Notes: generated by a model not told the origin, from the sequence alone. Shown: positions 26,718-35,937, numbered from the stretch's first letter. The stretch: 64,000 nt of DNA from FW021-bin31 sp964647485 (GCA_964647485.1 CAZYHV010000011.1:45582-109581), one strand, 5' to 3'. Numbers and translations: made by a program.

Positions 26718-27782
26718 TTATTCAGCCTTAAACACTCCGGTTGCTCCCATCTCCGCATCTGCAAAAGAATGATCCAAGAAGGTGTAAGATCCCTTTTCAG
26801 GAAAAACAACATCTATCACCGCACTGGATGCCGGACCAACATAAATAGATTGTAATCCATGTAACTCATTATAAGGATTTCCATCAATCCAAACTTTGTC
26901 TAAAATACTACCAATAACATGGAATGAACTCGCATTATTAGGGCCTAAATTCATGAAATAAATTCTTACCTTCTCCCCTGCTTTTACTTTAATCGGACGA
27001 ACAACATACTGTGCCGGTTTCCCATTAAAGGTTACATAAGTAGGTTGTTTTTTCATCGCTGCTGCCGTATCCGCCAAATAGATATCCCCATGTTTTTTAA
27101 GATAAAATTCATTTTGAGAAATCACAAAAGACTGTTTAACTCCTTCATCAGGATAGCCATTTTTGGGATCAACAATAACGGTTCCCAACATACCATGTAT
27201 CATATGTTGTAAAACCATTGGAGTAGCACAATGATACATAAATACGCCCGGATAATTGGCAGTCCATGTAAAATGAATGGTTTGTCCCGGTCGAATAGAC
27301 CGATATTTATCTTCAGGATTAACCATGGCGGCATGAAAATCAATCGAATGTTGCATAGGCTCATTGATTTCTTTCAGATCAGCCCCATTGATATCCATAG
27401 ACAGTCCTTTTAAGTCTTCATTAGAACGATTCGTCATAGAGAATCTGACGGTTTGTCCTTGGCGAACTCTAATTGTTGGTCCGGGAACGGTTCCACCAAA
27501 TGGCCAAGCCAACATTTTAACGCCTCGTGTAATCTGTATAATCTTATTGGTGGCATCAATTTTAATATCCACGGTATCTTTATCACTTAACTCCGGAAGA
27601 TCCAATCCATAAGCAATAGGACCGGATGCTTTTCTAGCTGTATCTTCTTCCGAAGTTACACTAGCCTCTGGGCTTCCATATGCCGTTCCATGAGAAGAAG
27701 AAGTATCTGTCTTTTTATTCTGACCACATGCTACCAATAGAGAAAAAGCCGCACAGAACAATAATAAATTTGAATATTTCAT
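26718..27782 (-). CDS. nirK: Copper-containing nitrite reductase, lipoprotein form
   Basis: NirK reduces nitrite to nitric oxide. The 354-residue protein has a lipoprotein signal (lipobox Cys19 in LLVACGQ), a spacer of about 35 residues and two cupredoxin domains. Both copper sites are complete: His145, Cys185, His193 and Met198 for the type 1 site; His150, His184 and His338 for the type 2 site. The catalytic Asp148 and His288 are present. A second conserved histidine in the usual HLIGGH segment is replaced (HVIGSI). It is translated 11 bp after a c-type cytochrome gene, its likely electron donor. The nearest alternatives (multicopper oxidases) lack this ligand set. Confidence 0.9.
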   Translation of the reverse strand: MKYSNLLLFCAAFSLLVACGQNKKTDTSSSHGTAYGSPEASVTSEEDTARKASGPIAYGLDLPELSDKDTVDIKIDATNKIIQITRGVKMLAWPFGGTVPGPTIRVRQGQTVRFSMTNRSNEDLKGLSMDINGADLKEINEPMQHSIDFHAAMVNPEDKYRSIRPGQTIHFTWTANYPGVFMYHCATPMVLQHMIHGMLGTVIVDPKNGYPDEGVKQSFVISQNEFYLKKHGDIYLADTAAAMKKQPTYVTFNGKPAQYVVRPIKVKAGEKVRIYFMNLGPNNASSFHVIGSILDKVWIDGNPYNELHGLQSIYVGPASSAVIDVVFPEKGSYTFLDHSFADAEMGATGVFKAE

Positions 27783-27793
27783 AACTTGTTTTT

Positions 27794-28288
27794 TTACTTC
27801 CCATCATTTTTACGCATAAAATCATAAATACTCTTTGCCTCATCATCTGTAAGGTTTTGGTTGGGCATACGTACCATACAAATTTCCAACTGTTCTTGCA
27901 ATTCGGGGTCTTTATCTAACATTTCATCCGTATTGGTAAGAAAATTAAGAATCCAGGCAGCAGAATGCTTATCGGTAACGCCTTTCCAACCCGGTCCCAC
28001 TAACCGTTCATCTGTAAGTTTATGACACCCTATGCAGGTACTGTTGTAAATACTTTTCCCTTCGGCAGCTCGATCCGCCTCGATAGCACCCGGATCAAAA
28101 TCTTTATCAAATTTCCCCTCTCCACGATGTGGATCGTAAGGATGTTCCCCTTCCTCAGAAGAAGCTGTCGTCTTCTCTTCTGTAGTCTGACTATTATCAT
28201 TGTCATTGCTCTTTTTACTGTTACCACCACATGCAGCCATGAAAAACAGAGTCATGGTGACTAAAGCGAAAATTAATCTTTTTTTCAT
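27794..28288 (-). CDS. Lipoprotein c-type cytochrome, probable electron donor to NirK
   Basis: The 164-residue protein has a lipoprotein signal (Cys20 in FMAACGG), an acidic low-complexity linker (about residues 23-60) and one class I cytochrome c domain. The haem site is Cys85-IG-Cys88-His89. The likely distal ligand is Met141 in VRMPNQNLTD. The domain resembles cytochromes that feed periplasmic reductases. It is the first gene of the unit with nirK, behind a well-formed promoter. The anchor and linker would hold the haem domain next to the anchored NirK. Confidence 0.88.
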   Translation of the reverse strand: MKKRLIFALVTMTLFFMAACGGNSKKSNDNDNSQTTEEKTTASSEEGEHPYDPHRGEGKFDKDFDPGAIEADRAAEGKSIYNSTCIGCHKLTDERLVGPGWKGVTDKHSAAWILNFLTNTDEMLDKDPELQEQLEICMVRMPNQNLTDDEAKSIYDFMRKNDGK

Positions 28289-28329
28289 TGTTCTTAATTT
28301 TTAACGGTTAGAGAGTTTTAAAGCTTAAG

Positions 28330-28360
28330 CAAAAATAGGACGGTTTATTCCCTTTTCAAA
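28330..28360 (-). promoter_or_regulatory. Full promoter of the cytochrome c-nirK operon
   Basis: On the minus strand TTTG (28357-28360) and TATTTTTG (28330-28337) are 19 bp apart, the ideal Bacteroidota spacing. The leader is about 35-40 nt. I saw no clear Crp/Fnr-type palindrome around it. Confidence 0.65.
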
Positions 28361-28486
28361 GAAAGTTAAAAGATATTTTTGTATTCTTTATTAAATCCAT
28401 TAATTCCTATTTTTGATTAAATATAATAAAATTATTTCTTTCTTAAAATTTATTATTATTATATTTCCCTTATTAAATCACTTCTT

Positions 28487-29761
28487 ATGGATTCCGGAAA
28501 GAATACACGCTCTAACAGCCTACCCAAATATTGGTCCATTATCTGTATCCTCAATCTTTTGATAGGTACTATTTTGGGGCTTTTTATGCGTTACAAAATC
28601 ATATATCCTTTCCGTCTCCTCAGCCAGGATCATACCCTTCATGCGCACTACAATTTTATGTTTTCCGGTTGGGTCGGGCTTACACTATTCTCTTGCATTG
28701 TTGCCCTGGTACTACCTTCAGATAAAGCAAAAAACAAACGATATTCTTTTGCTTTCTTTTTTGTTGAGATTGCAGCACTAGGGATGCTGATCAGCTTTTT
28801 AACCCATGGATATAATTACTTAACGATTCTTTGTAACCTGCTTAACTTCCTTGGGAATCTGCTATTTATCATACAAATATGGAAGGATCTCCAATCAAAA
28901 AAGATCGCCTCAGGAACCCGATTATTTTTAAAAGGGGGATTGTTATGGTATCTGCTCTCTCTACCCGGTCCACTTCTGCTTATGAAGTTTAATCTATTTG
29001 GGGGAGGATCCGCTTTTGAAATACGGGCATCTCTCTACTATTACCTTCATTTCCAATATAACGGATGGTTCACCTTTTGCATTTTTACCTTTTTATTGAA
29101 TTGGTTACATCATATAAGAATACCATTGCCTGCCAAAACCATAAAGATTATCTTTTGGTTACTTGCCATTGGCTTAATTCCCGGATATGGTTTGTCTGTA
29201 CTGGCTTTTTATCCATTTATATGGATTGAAATACCATCTACTTTTTCTGTCATCATGGATTTTTCTGCTGCATTTATTTTATTGAGAGTTATATTGAAAG
29301 TCTATCCCCATATCCATGTAAAAATGAGTAAAAGCATCCACTTCCTTTGGGGAATTGCTACACTTTCCTTCTTCTTAAAAATTATTATGCAAGCTGCTAC
29401 CTTAAGCCCAACTTTAGCCTCATTTGCCTTTTCTTATCGTCCATTGATTATAGGCTTCCTACACCTCACCTTCCTTTGTTTTGTTACCTTCTTTTTGATC
29501 GGCTATCTCCTTTTTTTCAATGCCCTACAAATAAAACAGTCCCAATTGACAAGCTTCGGTTTGTCTCTCTTTATCATCACCGTTATTCTAAGTGAGATTA
29601 TTTTATTTGTACAAGCGGCCTTCGCCTTTTTCGGAACTTATCTATTTGTCATGAATTTCTACTTATTCTGGATCACTGCCGGGATGTTCTTAGGTCTCGT
29701 ACTTTTTGCTTATGGACAAATCAGACACCGACATTCATTAGCACTATACTCCCCCAATTAA
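28487..29761 (+). CDS. 12-helix membrane protein next to nirK, haem-copper-oxidase/NnrS-like
   Basis: The 424 residues form about 12 transmembrane helices with short loops. A His-containing motif in helix 2 (LHAHYNFMFSGWVG), a histidine in helix 6 (YYLHFQYNGW) and one in helix 10 (IGFLHLTFL) resemble haem-ligand positions of the haem-copper oxidase and NnrS families. The double His and His-x-His of true oxidases are not seen, so catalysis is unlikely to be the standard one. It is divergent from the cytochrome c-nirK unit, across 198 bp. A role in nitrite or nitric oxide metabolism is inference from context and helix count. Confidence 0.6.
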   Translation: MDSGKNTRSNSLPKYWSIICILNLLIGTILGLFMRYKIIYPFRLLSQDHTLHAHYNFMFSGWVGLTLFSCIVALVLPSDKAKNKRYSFAFFFVEIAALGMLISFLTHGYNYLTILCNLLNFLGNLLFIIQIWKDLQSKKIASGTRLFLKGGLLWYLLSLPGPLLLMKFNLFGGGSAFEIRASLYYYLHFQYNGWFTFCIFTFLLNWLHHIRIPLPAKTIKIIFWLLAIGLIPGYGLSVLAFYPFIWIEIPSTFSVIMDFSAAFILLRVILKVYPHIHVKMSKSIHFLWGIATLSFFLKIIMQAATLSPTLASFAFSYRPLIIGFLHLTFLCFVTFFLIGYLLFFNALQIKQSQLTSFGLSLFIITVILSEIILFVQAAFAFFGTYLFVMNFYLFWITAGMFLGLVLFAYGQIRHRHSLALYSPN

Positions 29762-29823
29762 AGGATTTCCTTATTGCGTAAACTATTTTCCCATATTTTT
29801 TTTATTCCCTTCTTTATCAAAAA

Positions 29824-29831
29824 TAGCTTTG
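29824..29831 (+). promoter_or_regulatory. -7 promoter box for the TonB-dependent receptor
   Basis: TAGCTTTG matches TAnnTTTG, 47 bp upstream of the receptor ATG. No Fur-like inverted repeat was evident by eye. Confidence 0.5.
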
Positions 29832-29878
29832 CAAATCTTTTATAGACATCTTCTTATGATCAAACAAAGTCAAGCAAA

Positions 29879-32257
29879 ATGAAAAAGAAACTACCCTTCC
29901 ACAAATTGAATTTTTCTTCTTTATTAATAAGCCTGCTATTCCTATCCCTTCTTGCTCTTCCAATGGCCTCCTCCGCTCAATCGACCGGAACCATAAAAGG
30001 AGAAATTGTCAATATTCATGATCAGGGAATTGCCAACATCAGCTTAGGGTTGGTAGAAAAGTCAATGAAAACAACGACCAACAATCAGGGAAATTTTAAA
30101 ATGAAAGATATCCCTCCCGGAGATTATATTGTCATGGCTACCGGCATTGGGTTCAATACCTACAAAAAGCCGATTTCATTAAAATCGGGCCAAACGCTGA
30201 CACTAGATATAAAATTGTCTCCCAACAGACATCAATTACAGCAATTAGAAGTTGTTTCTGAAAGCAATATCAATCCTTATACCCTAAAAAAATCAAATGC
30301 TGTAGCTAAAATGCCTTTGAAACGGATGAACAATCCTCAAGCCTATACCACGATCACACAACAAATAATTCAACAACAACTTGTAGTTGGATATACCGAC
30401 ATCTACAAAAATATTTCGGGTACCATGATTCCCCTGCATACTTCCAATGGAAGAGCCGGGATATCACTACGTGGATTCGAGACAAAAAGTCAAACCAAAG
30501 ATGGCGTTTCTTCTTTAGATTACTTTCCTATCGATCCTTCAAATATTGAACGAATAGAGGTAATCAAAGGACCTTCTGCCACACTATATGGAAATAAACA
30601 AAGTAGTTATGGAGGGCTTATAAATATCATTACCAAAAAGCCTTATGAAAGTTTTGGAGGAGGTATAACTTATACTAGTGGCAGTTTCGGACTAAACAGG
30701 TTGACAGTGGATATAAACACCCCTCTTAACAAACAGAAATCAGTCCTATTTCGTTTAAATTCGGCAGCAGAATATAAAGGTTCCTTTAAGGATGCCGGAT
30801 ATTACAAAGATATTTTTTTCTCTCCGGATCTCAGTTGGAAGATTAACCAAAATCTTCATTTCGAAATTCAGGGAGAATATTACAATACCAAACAGCCTTC
30901 TCCCTTCCAACTCATTCCTTATGCCAAGACAAAGGTAAACAGGGTAGAAGATATGGGACTTGATTTTAGCAAATCCTTTAATCCTCACAATATCGCCAAT
31001 ACCGGAAAACAATACAGTCTTCATGCTACCTTGCACGAACAACTTTCCTCCCATTGGAAGGCCAGAACTGATTTTGTCATGAGCACCGCCAAAAAAGGGG
31101 GATATAAAGTAGCTTTAGAAGCTATATCTGATTCTACCCTGAAAAGAAAAGTAGAAGCACATCCGAACACATATAAAGGATTAGAAATCCAACAGAATTT
31201 TAATTACCACATAAACTTTGGCAAATTTGAGAATAAATTTTTATTGGGACTCGACTTTTCCAGATACAATACCAAAAAAGTAAAATCTACCGTTGTTTTC
31301 GATGAAGTTAATTTTCAACATCCGGGAAATAATTACTATAATTTAACACAAAAAGCTGTAAGTCAATTAGATTTCGACCTAGATTATACTGTACCGGAAG
31401 CTATACAGAACACCTACGCAGCCTATGTATCAGATAATATTTCATTCGACAAAAGACTTTCGGCAATGGTCAGCCTACGAGTAGATCGGTTCCAAAATGA
31501 AGCGAAATATTCGGGAGGGAAAACAAAGGACAAATATGGGCAAACTGCTTTATCCTCTAAATTCGGACTTATCTATCAACCTATTCCGGATATAATTTCT
31601 CTATTTGGAAATTATCTGACAGGTTTCCAAAATGTGCATGGGAGCGATTTTCATAACAAGCCCTTTGATCCTCAAAAGGCCGCTCAATACGAATTTGGGG
31701 TTAAAGTAAATCTTTTTTCGCATCGTTTTACCGGGCAAATCAGCTATTATAATATCGACATTACAGATATCCTAAGAGACGACCCGGAACATATCGACTA
31801 TTTTATCCAGGACGGGAATGAAATAAGTAGGGGCGTAGAATTTGAACTGACTACCAATCCAATACCGGGGTTCAATATCTTTGCCGGTTACGCATACAAC
31901 CAATTTGAGTATCGAAATATTAACGACAATATGAATGGAAGACGTAGCCCGGATGCAGGCCCTGCCCATACCGCACACTTATGGATTACTTATCATCTTT
32001 TCAAAGGAAAGCTGAAAGGCCTTGGCTTTGGTGCCGGTGGAAATTATGGGAGTCGGCAGGAAGAAGTCAGACGGTTTGAGACGCATCGTTTCTATCGCCC
32101 GGAATTCAACACCCTAGACGCAACTATTTTCTACCAATATAGTAAGTTTAAAATAAGCTTTAAAGTAAATAATATCACAAACGAAAAGTATTGGACCGCC
32201 CGATTAGGCATCGCAGAACCGCGTAATGTAGTAGGAAGAATCGCTTTTAGCTTTTAA
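29879..32257 (+). CDS. TonB-dependent receptor, siderophore type
   Basis: This outer-membrane transporter has 792 residues. A signal peptide (ending SSAQS) is followed by a carboxypeptidase-like regulatory domain (about 38-115, GTIKGEIVNIHDQGIANI), a plug domain (about 140-255, with ISLRGFETKSQ and IERIEVIKGPSATLYGN) and a 22-stranded barrel ending in the aromatic terminus VVGRIAFSF. The plug and the end region NEKYWTARLG resemble ferric siderophore receptors. No SusD partner is adjacent, so it is not a glycan-uptake SusC. It lies next to the nirK region, which may reflect iron or copper demand. The ligand is unknown. Confidence 0.85.
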   Translation: MKKKLPFHKLNFSSLLISLLFLSLLALPMASSAQSTGTIKGEIVNIHDQGIANISLGLVEKSMKTTTNNQGNFKMKDIPPGDYIVMATGIGFNTYKKPISLKSGQTLTLDIKLSPNRHQLQQLEVVSESNINPYTLKKSNAVAKMPLKRMNNPQAYTTITQQIIQQQLVVGYTDIYKNISGTMIPLHTSNGRAGISLRGFETKSQTKDGVSSLDYFPIDPSNIERIEVIKGPSATLYGNKQSSYGGLINIITKKPYESFGGGITYTSGSFGLNRLTVDINTPLNKQKSVLFRLNSAAEYKGSFKDAGYYKDIFFSPDLSWKINQNLHFEIQGEYYNTKQPSPFQLIPYAKTKVNRVEDMGLDFSKSFNPHNIANTGKQYSLHATLHEQLSSHWKARTDFVMSTAKKGGYKVALEAISDSTLKRKVEAHPNTYKGLEIQQNFNYHINFGKFENKFLLGLDFSRYNTKKVKSTVVFDEVNFQHPGNNYYNLTQKAVSQLDFDLDYTVPEAIQNTYAAYVSDNISFDKRLSAMVSLRVDRFQNEAKYSGGKTKDKYGQTALSSKFGLIYQPIPDIISLFGNYLTGFQNVHGSDFHNKPFDPQKAAQYEFGVKVNLFSHRFTGQISYYNIDITDILRDDPEHIDYFIQDGNEISRGVEFELTTNPIPGFNIFAGYAYNQFEYRNINDNMNGRRSPDAGPAHTAHLWITYHLFKGKLKGLGFGAGGNYGSRQEEVRRFETHRFYRPEFNTLDATIFYQYSKFKISFKVNNITNEKYWTARLGIAEPRNVVGRIAFSF

Positions 32258-32265
32258 TAAATAAG

Positions 32266-32309
32266 AAAGAATGACCCATCATATTCCAGGAATATCAGGG
32301 TCATTCTTT
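32266..32309. terminator. Bidirectional terminator between the TonB receptor and kbl
   Basis: The arms AAAGAATGACCC and GGGTCATTCTTT pair perfectly, and the inner ATATTCC and GGAATAT extend the stem. A T run follows on the plus strand and A-rich sequence precedes it, serving both convergent genes. Confidence 0.85.
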
Positions 32310-32318
32310 TCATTTCAG

Positions 32319-33506
32319 CTATTCAATTACGCCTAATTCTTTCCCAATCTTCGTAAAAGCAGCAATAGCCTTGTCCAGATGTTCTTGCTCATGTGCTGCA
32401 CTTACCTGAACACGAATCCTTGCCTGTCCTTTAGGAACCACCGGATAAAAGAAGCCAATCACATAAATGCCTTCTTCCAATAAGCGTTCAGACATCTTCT
32501 GAGAAAGAACAGCATCATGTAGCATTACCGGCACAATAGGATGTTCTCCGGCTTTGATATCGAAGCCCGCAGCGGTCATTTTCTCTCTGAAATATTTAGT
32601 ATTGGCAGCCAATTTGTCTCTTAATGCTGTCGTTTCACTCAATAAATCCAAGACAGCAATAGAACCACCTACCACACTAGGTGCCAGGGTATTAGAAAAT
32701 AAATAGGGACGAGAACGCTGGCGCAACATATCAATAATCTCTTTATTTCCGCTGGTAAAACCTCCGGAAGCTCCGCCCATGGCCTTTCCTAAGGTACTGG
32801 TAATAATATCTATTTTTCCGACAACATTCCGATACTCATGAGTTCCTCTTCCCGTTTTTCCCATAAATCCGGTACTGTGACTGTCATCCACCATGACCAC
32901 CGCATCATATTGCTCTGCCAGATTCACAATCTCGTCCAATTTTGCAACTACGCCATCCATGCTAAACGTTCCATCTGTTACAATCATTCGGGTTCTGGCA
33001 TCTTGAGCCGCTTTTAGTTTTTCTTCCAAATCGGCCATATCATTATTCTTATAACGATACCGCTGTGCTTTACACAAACGCACTCCATCAATGATAGAAG
33101 CATGATTCAGCTCATCGGAAATAATTGCATCCTCTTTATTCAACAAAGGCTCAAAAACACCTCCATTGGCATCAAAACAAGCCGCATATAAAATAGTATC
33201 TTCCGTACCTAAAAACTCGGAAATCTTTTTTTCTAACGTTCTATGAATGTCCTGCGTTCCGCAAATGAAGCGAACGCTACTTAAGCCATATCCTCTCTCA
33301 TCAACCGTCTTTTTAGCTGCTTCCAGTACTTTAGGATGCGAAGACAATCCCAAATAGTTGTTCGCACAGAAGTTAATTACCGTACGTCCTCCTACTTCTA
33401 TTTCTGCCCCTTGTGGAGAAGCTATAATCCGTTCTTCTTTATATAATCCGGCGGCTTTAATCTCTTCCAATTCTTTGGATAATCGGTTCCTTAGTGTATG
33501 ATTCAT
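32319..33506 (-). CDS. kbl: Glycine C-acetyltransferase (2-amino-3-ketobutyrate CoA ligase)
   Basis: Kbl joins or splits glycine plus acetyl-CoA and 2-amino-3-ketobutyrate, the second step of threonine breakdown. The 395 residues belong to the PLP alpha-oxoamine synthases: FCANNYLGLSSHPKV, YGLSSVRFICGTQDIHRTLE, DDSHSTGFMGKTGRGT, and the PLP lysine in TSTLGKAMGGASGGF. Serine palmitoyltransferase and BioF are relatives, but the GLSSVRFICGTQ segment favours Kbl. Threonine dehydrogenase (tdh) is not adjacent. Confidence 0.92.
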   Translation of the reverse strand: MNHTLRNRLSKELEEIKAAGLYKEERIIASPQGAEIEVGGRTVINFCANNYLGLSSHPKVLEAAKKTVDERGYGLSSVRFICGTQDIHRTLEKKISEFLGTEDTILYAACFDANGGVFEPLLNKEDAIISDELNHASIIDGVRLCKAQRYRYKNNDMADLEEKLKAAQDARTRMIVTDGTFSMDGVVAKLDEIVNLAEQYDAVVMVDDSHSTGFMGKTGRGTHEYRNVVGKIDIITSTLGKAMGGASGGFTSGNKEIIDMLRQRSRPYLFSNTLAPSVVGGSIAVLDLLSETTALRDKLAANTKYFREKMTAAGFDIKAGEHPIVPVMLHDAVLSQKMSERLLEEGIYVIGFFYPVVPKGQARIRVQVSAAHEQEHLDKAIAAFTKIGKELGVIE

Positions 33507-33523
33507 AGTCGTATTTTTAGAGA

Positions 33524-33531
33524 CAAACTTA
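33524..33531 (-). promoter_or_regulatory. -7 promoter box for kbl
   Basis: TAAGTTTG on the minus strand matches TAnnTTTG, 17 bp before the kbl ATG. Confidence 0.5.
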
Positions 33532-33636
33532 AAGAAAAAAGCAATGAGGATAAATTTTTATTCCCGAAATGTAACTTTTCTTTACTCTTATCCGTCTTAC
33601 CATCAACTGAAGGGAAAGACTAATGAAAAATAATTT

Positions 33637-33644
33637 TAAATTTG
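33637..33644 (+). promoter_or_regulatory. -7 promoter box for the ECF sigma operon
   Basis: TAAATTTG matches TAnnTTTG, 40 bp upstream of the sigma-factor ATG. This housekeeping-type box implies basal expression independent of the ECF factor itself. Confidence 0.5.
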
Positions 33645-33684
33645 GAAAAACAGGCCTCCGTATTGTAAGCAACTGTATTCGTAA

Positions 33685-34170
33685 ATGACCGAGAAAGAAT
33701 TTAATACCTGTGTTGATCTTTATGCCGATCGCTTATTTCGTTTCCTCCTCAAAAACACCGGGGAAGAAAACGAAGCTCAGGATCTTGTTCAGGACAGTTT
33801 TGAAGCATTATGGAAACAATATCGAAAGGTATATTTTCAAAAAGCCCGGAGCTGGTTATTTACTACGGCTTACAGAAAGCGGATTGATCAGATTAGAAAG
33901 CAGAAAAGGATTACCTACATGGACGAGCTCCCCGAAACAGAAAAGATTAACAATAAAGGAGCTTCCGATTTAAAAACGCTTTTAGAAAAAGGAATGCAGC
34001 AACTATCCGATCAACAAAGATCGCTGCTGATGCTTAAAGATTATGAAGGATACAGTTATAAGGAAATAGGAGAAATGACCGGTTTAAGTTCGGCACAAGT
34101 CAGGGTGTATTTACACCGGGCAAGACTAAAGATGAAGGCTTTTTTAGTAAAAATAGAGGATGTATTATGA
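33685..34170 (+). CDS. ECF-type RNA polymerase sigma factor
   Basis: The 161 residues contain only the two ECF regions. Region 2 is at about 10-70 (YADRLFRFLLKNTGEENEAQ, LVQDSFEALWKQ) and region 4 at about 100-155, with the helix-turn-helix YSYKEIGEMTGLSSAQVRVY. Region 1 and region 3 are absent, as in ECF factors. Its stop overlaps the start of the next gene by 4 bp, and that gene encodes a one-helix membrane protein with the features of an anti-sigma factor. The regulon cannot be read from the window. The third gene, an outer-membrane barrel, may be controlled by it. Confidence 0.9.
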   Translation: MTEKEFNTCVDLYADRLFRFLLKNTGEENEAQDLVQDSFEALWKQYRKVYFQKARSWLFTTAYRKRIDQIRKQKRITYMDELPETEKINNKGASDLKTLLEKGMQQLSDQQRSLLMLKDYEGYSYKEIGEMTGLSSAQVRVYLHRARLKMKAFLVKIEDVL

Positions 34171-35018
34171 CGATAAATAAACAGAATTACAGCGACTTTT
34201 TATTGGACTATCTGGATAACGAATTGTCCGAAGAAGAGCACATTCAATTCCTGGCATTTATGGAGGAACATGACGACATAAAAGAGGAATTTTTATTGTT
34301 ACAGAAAACAAAGCTTTCTGCTGATGAAGAAATTGTATTCCCCAGTAAAAATAGCCTTTATCGGTCTGAAAGCAAGCCCTTCAGGAATAAATGGTGGCTT
34401 TGGGCTGCCGCCGCAGTAGCCGCCGGATTGTTCTTTTTTACCCAATACCACCGGCATTCTTTGATTAATCACAATCATAAAACAAAATTCACACAAACAA
34501 CGCCTCCCCGTCCTTTTTCAGAAAAGCCTCATAAAGAGAAAAGACCCAATGGCGCAACAAAAAACTTAACCTCGGCTCCACGGGTAGCCGACAATCACAC
34601 CGCTTCTCAACCGATTGTTAAGGGAAAAGGCAAACAAGCAGCTACGACGTCTGCTTCCACCCGCAAACACAAAAAGGGAATTGCCATATCCGCTCCATCT
34701 TACTTAAAAAAGAAAATTACCCCTATCGAAAGCCCCCTAACCGATACAAAGCCGGCAAAACAATCTTTTTATCCCAAATTAAAAAAACCTCGTTCTTTAG
34801 CGGCTAATGAAAATAGACCTTCTAAAAAGCCTAAAAACCGGTCTATTTATCACCCCTCATTATCAAAAGGTAATAAATGGAAAATAAAGATCGCCCAAGA
34901 GGGAGACACCACGATCACAGACAAAATATATGCGCTTCAGGAAAAAATTACCCATCCCATAAAGGCTTTAAATATCAAACAAGTGAAAATAGGAAAATTC
35001 TCATTACAATTCAATTAA
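34167..35018 (+). CDS. Probable membrane-bound anti-sigma factor
   Basis: The 283-residue protein starts with a cytosolic domain of about 65 residues (DFLLDYLDNELSEEEHIQFL, a pattern seen in anti-sigma zinc-finger-like N-termini, though no Cys-rich HxxxCxxC is present). One transmembrane helix follows (about 74-90, WWLWAAAAVAAGLFFF). The long periplasmic tail is strongly basic and rich in Lys, Pro, Ser and Thr. The 4-bp overlap with the sigma gene and the topology support the call; sequence family evidence is weak. Confidence 0.65.
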   Translation: MTINKQNYSDFLLDYLDNELSEEEHIQFLAFMEEHDDIKEEFLLLQKTKLSADEEIVFPSKNSLYRSESKPFRNKWWLWAAAAVAAGLFFFTQYHRHSLINHNHKTKFTQTTPPRPFSEKPHKEKRPNGATKNLTSAPRVADNHTASQPIVKGKGKQAATTSASTRKHKKGIAISAPSYLKKKITPIESPLTDTKPAKQSFYPKLKKPRSLAANENRPSKKPKNRSIYHPSLSKGNKWKIKIAQEGDTTITDKIYALQEKITHPIKALNIKQVKIGKFSLQFN

Positions 35019-35025
35019 AAACAAA

Positions 35026-35937
35026 ATGAAAAAGCTCATCATCCCCATCGCATTGCTAATCTTAGGATTTCAGCACGCCACAGCACAACAGAAAGGCACA
35101 GACACGAGCAGGCATCTAAGCACTTACCGTATTACGCAAAAAGAACATCCGGATACCGTTCATTTACCGGCTAATGTGGATACGGTTGAAGTGGGGCCTA
35201 TCACCATCATTAAAGATATCAAGGATACAAGCGAATTAAAATCGGTCGCCATCATAATCGGCGGAGATCATCATAAGAAAGAACTGAAAAATGTAAAAAT
35301 CAGTTGGCTGGGTTTCGATATCGGAGTCAATAACTTTATCGATAAAAGTAACTACGGCTCCGGTGAGGTCAATGACTTTGTGAGATTAGACAATGGAAAC
35401 GAGGCTACCAAAGATTTCTTCTCCCTGCGTACCATAAAATCCGTCAACGTAAATATCTGGCCGGTTATTTTTAAAATTAATTTAATCAAACACATTCTTA
35501 ATCTAAAGACCGGGATAGGAATCGTGATGAACAATTATCGTTATACCAAAGATTTGACTTATGTAAACGAATCAAATAAGACTTCTATTAAATTGGACGA
35601 TATCCACTTCAGTAAAAACAAATTATTTACAGAATACCTGACGATTCCGGTATTACTGCATATCAACAGCAATCCTTACCAAAGTTCGAGAGCTTTCCAT
35701 TTCTCTGCCGGCCCTACCTTCGGACTTCTCATCAAATCAAGAACAAAACAAAAAAGTGCAGAAAGAGGGAAAGACAAGAATAATGATCCTTTTAACCTGG
35801 AAAAATTCCGCCTGGGACTGCGTTCCGAGATAGGATATGGACCTATTTCTCTCTATGGCGCTTATAGTTTGACCACGATCCATCAATACGGTCTGAAGCA
35901 ATATCCTTTCTCTGTGGGAATCTCCTTACTTTTCTGA
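35026..35937 (+). CDS. Outer-membrane beta-barrel protein in the ECF sigma operon
   Basis: The 303 residues begin with a signal peptide (cleavage expected after TATAQ). A variable stretch of about 70 residues then leads into alternating hydrophobic strands from WLGFDIGVNN to the C-terminal FSVGISLLF, ending in phenylalanine as outer-membrane barrels do. This resembles the OMP_b-brl/PorT-like families of Bacteroidota. It follows the anti-sigma gene by 7 bp. It might be a surface sensor or an effector of the ECF pathway; no substrate is evident. Confidence 0.7.
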   Translation: MKKLIIPIALLILGFQHATAQQKGTDTSRHLSTYRITQKEHPDTVHLPANVDTVEVGPITIIKDIKDTSELKSVAIIIGGDHHKKELKNVKISWLGFDIGVNNFIDKSNYGSGEVNDFVRLDNGNEATKDFFSLRTIKSVNVNIWPVIFKINLIKHILNLKTGIGIVMNNYRYTKDLTYVNESNKTSIKLDDIHFSKNKLFTEYLTIPVLLHINSNPYQSSRAFHFSAGPTFGLLIKSRTKQKSAERGKDKNNDPFNLEKFRLGLRSEIGYGPISLYGAYSLTTIHQYGLKQYPFSVGISLLF

